A DNA stretch of 64,000 nt from Branchiostoma belcheri (lineage: Eukaryota > Chordata > Leptocardii > Amphioxiformes > Branchiostomatidae), in contig NW_017804509.1 of assembly GCF_001625305.1 (NCBI RefSeq), positions 1,388,011 to 1,452,010 on the forward strand, given 5' to 3'. The notes beneath the pieces were generated by a model. It was given only the letters and a program-made list of their open reading frames with translations, had not been told where the DNA came from and searched no databases. Below are positions 1 through 10,883 of the stretch, one piece after another. Position 1 is the stretch's first letter. Each line of letters starts with the position of its first letter. The position numbers and the translations under genes were made by a program.

Positions 1-570
1 TCCTGAAATTTTGACAGGCACTCCTTTATGTTATGTTGAGTGGTCAAACAGAAGATCTTCAGTTTTCTTATATTTTAAAGATTTTTTTTTCAAAGTGCCA
101 AGGTTTTTTTTTATGAGTGTCTTCCAAGCGGGAAAGGTAGTTTTGTGAGCACTAAAAATCATGGTGTCCTTCAGTCAAATTTCAGAAATTTCAAACAATT
201 TGACAGCAAGATGTAAGAGTGAACGATAGTAAGAATGATATCCAATTAATTTTGATATGTAATTTGTACATATAACTGTTACTGCTACCTAGAAGTGTAT
301 AGCTATAGCAACGCAAAGTATATTATTTATCATAACCTTACAAGTATCTATCTGCATATGTATTCTACTAGCTTTTATATTTATTCCTACAAAATGATCC
401 TAAAATTTGGCAGTTTTGTAATGTAGAGTTTTGTAGCTAAACAGAAATCCTGTTTTCAGTGCTAGTGTAGACTTTTATAAGTGTAAACATTCCTCCCTAG
501 AATAAACATTGCTTTTGTAACTGTTGTATCTCGAAGCATCAAAGTAAAAGATAAAACACCACCGACTTGT
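1..570 (+). other. gene-free edge; possible 3' UTR remnant of an upstream LRR-family gene
   Basis: No convincing coding sequence. An AATAAA hexamer lies at 501-506. The text around it (aataaacattgcttttgtaa, then ctgttg) resembles 12550-12590, just past the LRR2 3' end. This may be the 3' end of another family member located left of the window. That is an inference from one short similarity. Confidence 0.3.
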
Positions 571-574
571 TTGT

Positions 575-1440
575 TTGTTTAAAGATTGTATTCACACATT
601 GATTGATTTATTGAAATTGCAACAGTGCGATACACGCGGGACACAGGCAGCTGCTGCTGGTGTTGTGGAAGATAGGCAAACATCAAAGATGTGCCAACAA
701 GCAAGACCAAAAAATAGATTTTTAAGTCAGTTGCTACAACAAGACAGGACCAAAGGGCTACGATGATAAATGGAGATTTAACCTCCGATATATTCAATGT
801 ATTTTGATATAGCGGTCTTGGTAGATATCGTCTGTATAAAGGCGTACCAACAAGCAGGATTGATAAATGGATATCTAACTCTAGAACAATACAGCACAAA
901 CAGCCAAGTAGGTAAATGGAGATTTAACCTCCAATACATTCAACAAATTGTTGATAGCAACAACAATACACGGCCAACAGCTCAATTAAGTAAATGCAGA
1001 TTTAACCTCCGATATATTCAGTGTATCTTGAATACCAGGCTTACAGTAAATTCCTGCTAGGGAGGTAGGCAAACATCGTCTGCATATTTAAAAGGCCTAC
1101 CAACAAGCAAGACTGATAAATAGATGTTTAACTCGGGCGCTGGAACAATACAGCACCAACAGCTAACTAGGTGAATGGGGATTTAATCTCCGATACATTC
1201 AATGGGTTTTGAATAGCTACAACAATACACGGCCAACAACCCAAGCGGATAAATGAGAATTAAACATCCCAGTTCGCTACAACACAACTCAACCTGCTGC
1301 GTAGTTACACTAGGATTTGCTACAGGGGAGTTGGATACAGACACTTTTAGACCTGTGGCAGACAACTTACAGTTTCCTGGGATCGGCTTAGATCTGACAA
1401 CAGAAGATTCTGTTGGGCCAACCTTAACCGTTTAACAGCT
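575..1440 (+). repeat. degenerate tandem repeat upstream of LRR1
   Basis: A unit of roughly 90-110 bp recurs with drift. Its core is tggagatttaacctccgata, followed by ttcaat and variants of gaccaacagctaa and aggcgtaccaacaagcagg. The small open frames here are by-products of the repeat. The same family reappears at about 8890-9660 upstream of LRR2, so it belongs to a duplicated block. Confidence 0.7.
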
Positions 1441-1525
1441 ACGGACGCCTTTCGCGCCGGGTTTGTAGTGGTTACGGGTTGGAGGCGGCAGGAAGAAGGT
1501 TAAACTATCACCAAACAGCCGGCTC
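1253..1525 (+). other. putative noncoding 5' exon of LRR1
   Basis: This stretch is clearly similar to 9540-9814 upstream of LRR2 (shared gattctgttgggccaacctt and gctacggacgccttt). Both copies end at a good donor (ctc|gtaagtgg; GT at 1526 here). The LRR1 coding exon begins after an acceptor (attgtacag, ending 4001). A 5' UTR exon spliced over a roughly 2.5 kb intron fits. The exon start is not defined. Confidence 0.45.
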
Positions 1526-2094
1526 GTAAGTGGTTCTTTTTCCCTTTATAGATATATAGAGCTCATAGAATGATGCGTACTATAGTTATGATGAGGACAT
1601 GGCTATAATAAACAACTTTCGCCGGCATCTGGGGTGATTTCATGTTTTTGATAAACAAAAGATTGCACTTAACAGAGGTATATTTTCTTCACCTTTAAGC
1701 GTTTATAAAGTTTGCATAGTATCCGGCCTCTAGCGTATAATTGGTAGTATTGACTGTGTGCGCACAATGCTCATGGAGTTAGACTCGAGTGGTTTTTTTG
1801 TCTATTCTGGATTATCATCATAAAGACTAGGCACTATTTCTGGGTCCTACAGAGTCTGGAAAGTTGAAGAAAGGAAGAGAAATGATGAGTTTTTAGCACC
1901 GATTCTGTGATTCCAAGTTACAAAATACGTATTAATCTATTATATATAGCTTTACCTTTCTTTTAAAGCTCCACAAAGGTTGTTTCAAAAGATCGGCTCA
2001 TGTCTTTGTTCGTTCATGAAAGAGTTGCACTTTGTTTTAATATTGTGTTGAGCTTGACATTGATTAATGTCCATTGAAACATCAAAGGCGTCTC

Positions 2095-3191
2095 CACAAC
2101 TCACTGCTTGGTTGAAATTCTTGACTTTCTCTTCAGAGGTGCAGAGAACAAGCAATCTGTCAGTAACCTGGTTCTGACGGATTTTAGCAAGGCATTTGAT
2201 AGAGTCTGCCATACAACTGCTATTACAAAACTTGTACAGATGGGTGCACGACCTTCACTCGTTTCCTGGGTCTGTAGTTTTATCTCGCACCGTACACAAC
2301 GAGTCCGTTACCAGCAGGTACCAGCAGGTCCTGTCGGACAGGGAACCACTTACCTGTGGGGTGGCACAGGGAACTTTGCTAGGACCCCTGATCTTCTTGG
2401 CGATGATTAATGATGCTGGAACACCAAACAGTGAATATTGGAAGTATGTCGACGACCTCAACTTGGGCGAAAACCGACCGATATGCTCACCTTCATCCCT
2501 ACAAAATGACTTGAACAACCTAGACGAATGGTCGGACAGAAACCATATGCTTCTAAACCCCCAAAAGTGTAAAGTACTGCAAATCTGTTTCATGAAAACT
2601 CCTCCCCCTGACCCAGTCCTAACGCTAGGAGGCCAGACGCTTAGTGTGGTGAAGCAAGCACGACTACTTGGTATTCAGATTCAGTCGGATCTTGGATGGG
2701 ACTCTCAAGTTGACAGTATGGTGTCCAAGGGAAGCAGACGCCTATTTTTCCTCTGTAGACTGCGGCGGGCTAGTCTCCCACCAGACGACCTCTGTGCTAT
2801 CTACTGCGGATACGTTCGGCCACTCCTTGATTACGCGGTACCCGTCTGGAATGCTGCCCTTAACATCAGACAAGTCAACCGGCTTGAACGGGTTCAAAAA
2901 CGGGCCTGTAGGATTATGCTTGGCCGTCACTACACTACATACATGGACGCCCTGCAGACCCTGAACCTACAAACTTTGTCTGATCGTAGACACGACCTAT
3001 GCCTTAACTTTGCAACTAAAATCAGACAATCGTCACGTTTCCGCTCCTGGCTGCCATCGACTAAAGGACAACTACACGGTAGATCGCTAAGGAACTCTCT
3101 CCATTACTGCCAGGCCAAGGGCACTAAGCGCTACACAACCAGCGCGATCCCTGCACTAGCAAAACTCCTGGTGGGACTACAAGCTTCTTAA
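2095..3191 (+). pseudogene. decayed non-LTR retrotransposon reverse transcriptase fragment
   Basis: The fragment contains RT motifs: a DFSKAFD box near 2180, a GTLLGP segment near 2370, the catalytic YVDD box near 2445, and the C-terminal ARLLG and RPLLDYAVPVWN thumb-type motifs. The reading frame breaks near 2320, where the 10 bp taccagcagg is present twice in tandem. The first part therefore reads in the frame of 2108 and the rest in the frame of 2196. No endonuclease domain is present, so the copy is 5'-truncated. It lies in the inferred LRR1 5' UTR intron. The family is LINE (Jockey/CR1-like group), but the clade is not resolved. It is a dead copy. Confidence 0.85.
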
Positions 3192-4001
3192 CTGCATTTT
3201 TAATCGGGCTGGACCCTAATCTCAGTACTGTTGATTGTTTATTGTGTCAATTCGAATTCTTACCGCCAATTGTACATATCCTTAGCGCTCGTACCAGACT
3301 AACTTTTAAACTTCAAGACTTTCAGCTATTTTAATGTAGAACGACAGTAGTGATTTTATATTCGTGAGAAATTATATTGTTTTAATTATATTGCTATAAT
3401 AATATGACGACGACGGTTTTTATAAATTTTGTATATTACAAGTGTAAGTTGCCCTTTTATATCTACTAGTATTGTATAATCCTATAAGTTGTAAATATCA
3501 GCACAATTCAGTTTTTACTGCAAGTCTGATATGTTCTTTGCTCTTTTCAATAAACCAATCACTACATTGAGGTTTACAACTGTTTGCTTATCACAACGCA
3601 CCTGCCAAAATCTAAGGTCTATGTTAGAGGCGCCTTGTACAGCTATAGTAGTAGGGATGGGATCTCGACGCCACACAAATACGAGGCAGTCTGCCATATC
3701 GGATTTAGACAAATAGCTAAACTGATTTGATGCATCATTCAGACAACATTTGATTTTACAGATGATACTAGGATGTAGCTCCAAAATGTGTATGACCAGT
3801 ACATATAGCGGTATCTTGAAATGTGCTGGTATTAAAAATATGCAATTTACCTATAGTAAGAGTATTATTAATTTAGAAAAGTAACTTTACTTAATGTAGC
3901 ATTTAGAACAATATAGGCGGCTCCAAATCAAGTTTTGGTGCAATGTAGTGTGTTGATAATTAGTACATGTACATGATATAGACTTTTTAACAATTGTACA
4001 G
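3192..4001 (+). other. retroelement 3' tail and end of LRR1 5' intron
   Basis: A+T-rich sequence following the RT stop, presumably the LINE 3' UTR and then intron. It ends in the pyrimidine-rich acceptor ttaacaattgtacag (last base 4001), 21 bases before the LRR1 ATG. No gene was seen. Confidence 0.5.
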
Positions 4002-4022
4002 GGACAACTACGTCACAACAAG

Positions 4023-7000
4023 ATGAAATGGTTGTTGGTTCTGCTGCTGATCCTCCTGAAGGAAGCTGGCCCGACCGCAGCCTGCAGCAGCAGCTGTTCA
4101 TCAGTCTGTGACTGCAGCAACAGAGGCCTCACCAGTGTTCCTCAGGACCTGCCGACAACCATCACTAGGCTGGACTTGGAGAATAACGCAATCACAACCT
4201 TAAGTCAGTCCGACTTCTCCAGGTACACCAGTCTGGAAAGATTATATCTTCAGAACAACCAGATCTGCACAATCAACAGCGGAGCGTTCTACAACTTAGC
4301 AAGGTTAACTTTCCTGGGCCTTAGCGATAACCAGTTAACAACCATCCAAGCTGACATGTTTTGGGGACTTAATAATTTGGGGGTACTTTATTTGTACCGC
4401 AACAACATCCACAGTATTGACGCAGGGACCTTCAATGCTACACCGCAACTCAACTGGCTTATGCTCGAAAACAACAACATCAGCACCATCGCAACTGGCA
4501 CGTTTGTAAATCTGCCCAGCCTTACTATTTTGAAACTTCAATATAACCAGTTAACCAGGCTCCGATCTGACATGTTGGTAGGACTTGATAACCTGGAGAG
4601 CATTCACCTGCATGGCAATAACATCCACAGTATCGAGGCGGGAGCCTTCAATGCCACACCTCAACTCAACTGGCTTATAATTGGTAGCAACGACATCAGC
4701 ACCATCCCAGCTGGTACTTTTGTAAATCTGCACCAGCTGGACTCGCTGGACCTTGGTGGTAACAAGATAACCAGTCTCAGATCTGACATGTTTGTAGGAC
4801 TGGATAACTTGCATTCTCTATCACTAATTCGCAGTAACATCCACAGTATCGAGGCAGGAGCCTTCAATTCAACACCGCAACTCCGCACGCTTCAACTTCA
4901 CTACAACAACATCAGCACCATCGCGGCTGGCACATTTATAAATCTGCCTCAGCTGGAAACGCTCTACCTTTCTGACAACCGCATCAACACTTTCCCTTCT
5001 GACCTCTTATCCAATTTGAACATTCCACGGCTATCACGCCTTTGGCTGTATAGTAATCGAATGGAGACGCTACCAGCCATGGCGTATGACAAACTGACTT
5101 CTGTCTCAACAGTTGACATTAGGAACAACCCCTGGCAGTGTGACTGCAGGATGCTTCCCTTTAAGCTAAGAATGAACGGGTCTTATCCCTTTGAGAGCCA
5201 GATCACATGTGCTGGACCACCTAACCTTGCATGGAAAAGCTTACTACAGGACGTCAATCCTGACGATCTGCGCTGTGAAGAGACAACAACTGAACCTACC
5301 ACAGCCCACAACTGCAGCTGTTCATCATGGTGTGACTGCAGCTACAGAGGCCTCAGCAGTGTTCCTCAGGACCTGCCGACAACCATCACTAGGCTTGGTT
5401 TGGAGGGCAATAACATCACAACCCTAAGTCAGTACGACTTCTCCAGGTACAGCAGACTGACAAGGTTAGATCTTAATTCAAATCAGATCTCCGTAATCAA
5501 CATTGGGGCGTTCTCCAGCTTAGCCAGGTTAACAAGCCTGAACCTTCATGATAACAAGTTAACAACCATCCAAGATGACATGTTTGTGGGACTTCAGCGC
5601 TTGTGGTACATTTACCTGTCCAACAATAACATCCACAGTATCGAGGCCGGAACCTTCAGTAACACCCCGCAGCTCCTCGGGATTAGCCTTCCGAACAACA
5701 ACATCAGCAACATCGCCGCTGGTACGTTTGTAAATCTGCACAGGCTTACGTCATTGGACCTTAACTATAACCAGTTAAACCGACTCCGATCTGACATGTT
5801 TGTGGGACTTAATAGCCTGGAAAGGATTTATCTGGATGACAACAACATCCACAGTATCGAGGCAGGAACCTTCAATGCCACCCCGAACCTCTACTGGCTT
5901 ATAATTGGCGGCAACGACATCAGCACCATCCCAGCTGGCATTTTTTCAAATCTGCCTCAGCTGGACACACTGACCCTTAGCGCTAACAAGTTTACAACTC
6001 TTCGATCTGACATGTTTGTAGGACTGGATAACCTGCATTCTCTATCACTAATTATCAACAACATCCGCAGTATCGAACCCGGAACCTTCAACGCCACCCC
6101 GCAGCTCCGCACGCTTCAACTTCACTATAACAACATCAGCAGCATCGCGGCTGGCACATTTATAAATCTGCCTCAGCTGGAAACGCTCTTCCTAAATGAC
6201 AACCGCATCAACACTTTCCCTTCTGACCTCTTATCAAATTTGAACATTCCACGGCTGTCAGACTTTTGGCTGTATAGTAATCAAATGGACACGCTACCAG
6301 CGATGGCGTATGACGTACTGGCCTCTGTCTCACGTGTTTTCATTTACAGCAACCCCTGGCAGTGTGACTGCAGGATGCTTCCCTTTAAGCAAAAGATGAA
6401 CGGGTCTTATCCCTTTGAGAGCGAGATCACCTGTGCCGGACCACCTAACCTTGCATGGAAAAGTTTACTACGGGACGTCAATCCGGACGATTTGATCTGT
6501 GAAGAGACAACAACAGAACTTTCCTCCACCACCTCATCGGTTGTTCATCTAGCTACCCAACTAGCTACCCAACCAGCTACCCAACCAACTACCCAACCAA
6601 CTACCCAACCAACTACCCAGCTAACTACCCAACCAACTACCCAACTATCTACCCAACCAACTACCCAACCAACAAACCAAGCACCTACCCAACCAACTAC
6701 CCAACCAACTACCCAACCAACTACCCAGCTAACTACCCAACTAGCTACCCAACCAACTACCCAACCAACTACCCAACCAACTACCCAACCAACTACCCAA
6801 CTAGCTACCCAACCAACTACCCAACTAGCTACCCAACCAACGACCCAACTAGCTACCCAATCAACTACCCAACTAGCTACCAAACAAACTACCCAACTAG
6901 CTACCCAACCAACTACCCAACTAGCTACTCAACCAACTACCCTGCCAACTACCCAACCAACTACCCAACTAGCTACCCAACCAACTACCCAACCAGCTAC

Positions 7001-7820
7001 CCAACCAACTACCCTGCCAACTACCCAACCAACTACCCAACCAACCTCCCAACCAACTACCCAGCCAACTACCCAACCAAGTACCCAACCAACTACCCAA
7101 CCAACTACCCAACCAACAAACCAACCACCTATCCAACCAACAAACCAACCAACTACCCGACCAACTACCCAACCAACTACCCAACCAACTACCCAAACAA
7201 CTACCCAACCAACTACCCAAGTGGCCCAACCAACTACCCAACCAACTACCCAACCAGCTACCAAAGCAATAACCCGACCGACCATCCAGCCAACTACCCA
7301 ACCAACTACCGTAACAACTGACCAAGCAACTGGTTGCGTCCACTTCTCACAAGTCTTCCTCGCCGGTTTTCTAGGCGTCGTCATTGGAGCCGTTCTCACC
7401 TCAGCCCTGTTTGTTGTGATTTGGTGCAAGAAGCGAAGAGCCAAAACGAGCCCTGCCCCTGTACCGGACCCCAGTGATGTTTCGAGCAACCCAAACGGCG
7501 CCGCTACCGGCCCGACCGGCGGCCGGCATCACACAGGGCAGGGCGCCTCACCGTCACGGGCAGCACATTCTGATGACGGAGAGAGTCGACCAGGAACATC
7601 AGGGACGGTCCCGCCTCCGCGCGGCCTGGATAAGAGTTACGCGGTTCTGCGGGCTCCACTCCCGCCTATAAAGACAGCGGGACCACGAGGTGATGTCCGG
7701 AACGTGCCAGAAGCTGCACATGGTGACGCTGCTGCGGACATCTCCGTCCCTCTCAGCAGGCATTTCATCTATCAGCAAACCTGCCCGTCTGGTCTGCCCA
7801 AAGGTCTGCCTGGTCTGTAG
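4023..7820 (+). CDS. LRR1: type-I membrane receptor with two LRRNT-LRR-LRRCT modules and a Thr-rich stalk
   Basis: 1265 residues in one exon. The signal peptide is residues 1-20 (cleavage before CSSSCSS). The first module runs about 21-425: a four-Cys LRRNT (C21, C25, C29, C31), about 13 LRRs of 24 residues, and an LRRCT opening with NPWQCDC near 368. A second complete module (about 428-830) repeats this order, with LRRCT near 776. Next come a TTQP-rich stalk (about 840-1105), one helix (about 1110-1133, small-residue-rich) ending in CKKRR, and a tail of about 130 residues with SYAVL and a PLPPIK segment. The function is presumably extracellular recognition or adhesion; the ligand is unknown. 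The ATG follows a splice acceptor and has A at -3. The two modules are very similar at nucleotide level, pointing to internal duplication. Homology to a specific named receptor is not claimed. Confidence 0.9.
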   Translation: MKWLLVLLLILLKEAGPTAACSSSCSSVCDCSNRGLTSVPQDLPTTITRLDLENNAITTLSQSDFSRYTSLERLYLQNNQICTINSGAFYNLARLTFLGLSDNQLTTIQADMFWGLNNLGVLYLYRNNIHSIDAGTFNATPQLNWLMLENNNISTIATGTFVNLPSLTILKLQYNQLTRLRSDMLVGLDNLESIHLHGNNIHSIEAGAFNATPQLNWLIIGSNDISTIPAGTFVNLHQLDSLDLGGNKITSLRSDMFVGLDNLHSLSLIRSNIHSIEAGAFNSTPQLRTLQLHYNNISTIAAGTFINLPQLETLYLSDNRINTFPSDLLSNLNIPRLSRLWLYSNRMETLPAMAYDKLTSVSTVDIRNNPWQCDCRMLPFKLRMNGSYPFESQITCAGPPNLAWKSLLQDVNPDDLRCEETTTEPTTAHNCSCSSWCDCSYRGLSSVPQDLPTTITRLGLEGNNITTLSQYDFSRYSRLTRLDLNSNQISVINIGAFSSLARLTSLNLHDNKLTTIQDDMFVGLQRLWYIYLSNNNIHSIEAGTFSNTPQLLGISLPNNNISNIAAGTFVNLHRLTSLDLNYNQLNRLRSDMFVGLNSLERIYLDDNNIHSIEAGTFNATPNLYWLIIGGNDISTIPAGIFSNLPQLDTLTLSANKFTTLRSDMFVGLDNLHSLSLIINNIRSIEPGTFNATPQLRTLQLHYNNISSIAAGTFINLPQLETLFLNDNRINTFPSDLLSNLNIPRLSDFWLYSNQMDTLPAMAYDVLASVSRVFIYSNPWQCDCRMLPFKQKMNGSYPFESEITCAGPPNLAWKSLLRDVNPDDLICEETTTELSSTTSSVVHLATQLATQPATQPTTQPTTQPTTQLTTQPTTQLSTQPTTQPTNQAPTQPTTQPTTQPTTQLTTQLATQPTTQPTTQPTTQPTTQLATQPTTQLATQPTTQLATQSTTQLATKQTTQLATQPTTQLATQPTTLPTTQPTTQLATQPTTQPATQPTTLPTTQPTTQPTSQPTTQPTTQPSTQPTTQPTTQPTNQPPIQPTNQPTTRPTTQPTTQPTTQTTTQPTTQVAQPTTQPTTQPATKAITRPTIQPTTQPTTVTTDQATGCVHFSQVFLAGFLGVVIGAVLTSALFVVIWCKKRRAKTSPAPVPDPSDVSSNPNGAATGPTGGRHHTGQGASPSRAAHSDDGESRPGTSGTVPPPRGLDKSYAVLRAPLPPIKTAGPRGDVRNVPEAAHGDAAADISVPLSRHFIYQQTCPSGLPKGLPGL
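6547..7310 (+). repeat. 12-bp coding minisatellite of the LRR1 stalk
   Basis: About 60 imperfect copies of caaccaactacc, encoding TTQP/TTQL. The result is a Thr- and Pro-rich segment expected to be heavily O-glycosylated and extended. The length is likely to vary between alleles. The long reverse-strand frames rich in Val-Gly-Trp here are shadows of this repeat. Confidence 0.95.
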
Positions 7821-8486
7821 ACAAACAACAAGCTGAGGAAATCACAAGGAAACAAGAAATCGGACCGGGCTCGCGATCCCTTAAGAACCGCAGCAGACAT
7901 TGAAATAGGAGCGCAGTGCAAAATTGACAAATATCCAAGCTACAGGTGAAACCAGAATATGCCTTGGACTTCATGCAAAATGGGATTTTCTACGATATTG
8001 ACAAGACCGAAACGTTCACACAGTTTTACTTTCATCTTTTACTACCATGATTGAGTCTGCAGCTATATATAAACCGAATTGTGTTTTATTTGTTGTGATG
8101 TTTACGTGTGACTTTAGAATTCACTTGCGATGATGTGTAATGATATATGTATTTAGCATGTATTACTTTGTTCACTCCTTGTAAAATATTTTAGCAGTTT
8201 GTTTAACAATGTAATCTGCAAATCTCACTTTGCATGATTTGATGTGTTTTATGTATTACTGTGATGTTTGTTGGAGACTTAAAACTAGAATCACTTGTGT
8301 GAGGTGGAATGATGTATTTGAATTGTTTTAGAATGATGTAAAGCAACCAATGCTGCACTGTGTGTTACCGTTTTCAGGTGTTTGTTTTAGGACGAAAGTA
8401 GCAGCTAGGACTACAACTTGGGCATCTTTCCAGATTGTTTTGTGTGTCGCTGCCATTGTTGTCATGTTGTCTGTTTGAAATATTGA

Positions 8487-8492
8487 AATAAA
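8487..8492 (+). terminator. polyadenylation signal of LRR1
   Basis: AATAAA within gaaataaatccacttttgtg, about 670 bases after the stop. The same context ends LRR2 (12502) and, in reverse, LRR4 (16829-16834) and LRR5 (19434-19439). It is therefore a shared family 3' end. The 3' UTR is about 7821-8510. Confidence 0.75.
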
Positions 8493-8889
8493 TCCACTTT
8501 TGTGTCATTATGTCTAAATCTGTTTATTTCTCCCGAGTTTTAGCATCTGTAGTAATCTTTAGTTGAATAGGTATTCATAAAACAAATATAAATATCTTTA
8601 TTCTGCACGCATACCTTCTGGGTTAGGTACCGGTAACATGACCAGGTTGCCACGAGGAATGTCTTACTTTTGCGCCGCCTGGCGGAACAGACGGGAACTG
8701 TGTGATGTTTATCCGGTATTAAGTTCTCTTAGAAAGAAATCAAAGCTGGCAAACTTCACCCTCCTACTCATAATGCGATGTGACCATTCAACAGATCACG
8801 TAAGTAGCCCTCAAGGCGTGTGATCATGCTCCAATGCGTGTATTGGTAATGGCAGAAACATATCAATGCAGGTAGGCCCATAGACAAAA

Positions 8890-9660
8890 CAAGACTTCAC
8901 TTCCTTAGGGTGAAGGACACTGGTATCAAACAATCTCAGTGTACTTTGAATAGCAGGTTTGGAATAAATTGCAGGCGGAGGAGGTTGGCAAACATCGACT
9001 GCATCAAGGCGTACCAACAAATAATCAGATAAATGTATATTTAACCCAGAAGCTACAACAATACAGGACCAACAACTAAAGTAAATAAATGGAGATTTAA
9101 CCTACGATATATTCAACGTATGTTGAATAGTAGGCTTGCCGTAATTGCAGCCATGGAAGGTAGGCAAACATCAAAGATGTGCCAACAAGCAAGGCAAAAA
9201 ATAGATTTTTAAGTCAGGTGCTACAATAAGACAAGCCCAACAGCTAAGTAGATAAATAGTATCTTAAATAGCAGTTTTGCCGTAAATGCAGGCGGTGGAG
9301 AAAGGCAAAAGCATAAACAAGGCATACCAAAAAGCAGGACTGAATTTAAACAATACATGATCTACCATTTTCCCTACGATACATTCAATAAATTTTTGAT
9401 AATGAGCTCGGTATTATTGCAGCCTTGGGAGGTAGGTAAACATGGTCTGTACGAAGACGTACCAACAAGCAGGACTGATAAATGGGTATTTAACTCAGGA
9501 GCTACAACAATACATGGTCAACAAACAGGGTAAATAAACGAGAATTAAACAACTTAGGTCGCTACAACACAACACAACCTGCTGCGTAGTTACACCGGGA
9601 TTTGTTCCGGGGGAGTCAGAGACAGACCTAGACAAGACCTGCGGCAGACAACTTGGAGTT
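8890..9660 (+). repeat. second copy of the upstream degenerate tandem repeat
   Basis: This has the same unit as 575-1440 (tggagatttaacctacgata and ttgaatagtaggcttgccgt), in the same orientation relative to the following LRR gene. The spacer 8511-8890 holds no supported gene. Confidence 0.7.
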
Positions 9661-9814
9661 TCCTGGGAACAGTTTAAATCTGACAAGTGAAGATTCTGTT
9701 GGGCCAACCTTAACCCTCTCTCAGCTACGGACGCCTTTGTTTGGTGCCGGGTTTTTATTGTTTACGGGGACGGAGGCAGCAGGAAGAAGGTTCAACTCAC
9801 TAAGCAAAACACTC
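9540..9814 (+). other. putative noncoding 5' exon of LRR2
   Basis: Similar to 1253-1525. It ends at the donor ctc|gtaagtgg (GT at 9815). The matching acceptor is tctctctaatag, ending at 10872, just upstream of the LRR2 ATG. The implied intron (9815-10872) is homologous to the first part of the LRR1 intron but lacks the retroelement. Confidence 0.45.
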
Positions 9815-10883
9815 GTAAGTGGTGCCTTTTGTAAATAAGTCATAGAAGGATGTCTGTTATTGTTAGGATAAAGACTAGGACATGGCTGATCATCTTCTCT
9901 GAACAATCGGCATTTGAGGCAATTTTATATTTTTGATAAAGAAAACGTTGCAAGTGACAAGAATTAGCTTCTTCACCTTTCTATATACATACTTACCGTT
10001 TACAGAGTTTGCACAGCATCAGGTAGCCGTTATCGTCTGCGTTGGATGTGTGTTCACAGTTCGAATGGAGATGGCCTCAGGTGATTTGGGCTGTCTCGAT
10101 CGTCATCATTAAAACTTTGCAGTATTGCTGGCTAATGCAGAGTGGAAAGTTGAACTGTAGAAGAACAAGGACAGAAAATATCCCCTTTATTGACTGACCA
10201 GAATCGGAGGACTGTAAACAACTAAACTGAATGCATGTACCTTTCTTTGTCAGTGGTGTGGCTATGATTATCAAGCTGATAGAGTAAGTTTCTATGTTGC
10301 TTAATAAAAAAAGTAAACTGATGTGTGCGAGTTTTCAGCGCTGTTCCTTTGATTCCATGTAAAGCTGTGTATAATTACTAGGCGAAACAACAGATGCTAT
10401 TTTACCTATTTGCAAGGCTCACAGGTTGTTTGAAAAATTCGGATCGTGTCTTTGTTCATACGATGAAAAGAGTGACCCTTTGTTTGCTTCGCATTGATAA
10501 ATGGCATTGAAATACGAACTTAACAAGCTCTTATCACAAAGGAACTGCCTAAATCAATGTATATGTCACTTGGTACAACGACGTTTGTTTGATATTAATG
10601 CCTGCTAAAAACTAAATGGGCAAACTATTCGTTTAACATCGTTTAATCAACATTGAAGTTTTCACTCGATGCCAAGGTACAGATCTCATATTTCTTATTC
10701 AAAGAGAGCAAAACTGTTTGATACAACATTCAATGGTCTTGACCTTTTAAGATTAGGTAAAATGTAGTCGGCGAACAAATCGAATTTCTCATGGTACAAA
10801 ATCTAGGATGGAACTTGTTAGCATTATATATGTGTTGCCGGACTGAACCCTCATCTACTTTCTCTCTAATAGGTAGCCACAAG

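Noticed and set aside
6545-7489. Long reverse-strand frames rich in Val, Gly and Trp
   Set aside because: Antisense of the LRR1 Thr-rich stalk minisatellite; no start context, no domain, and the sense frame is clearly the gene.
10791-10883. Longer LRR2 start (MVQNLGWNLL...)
   Set aside because: It lies before the acceptor ending at 10872; the inner Met begins a normal signal peptide.
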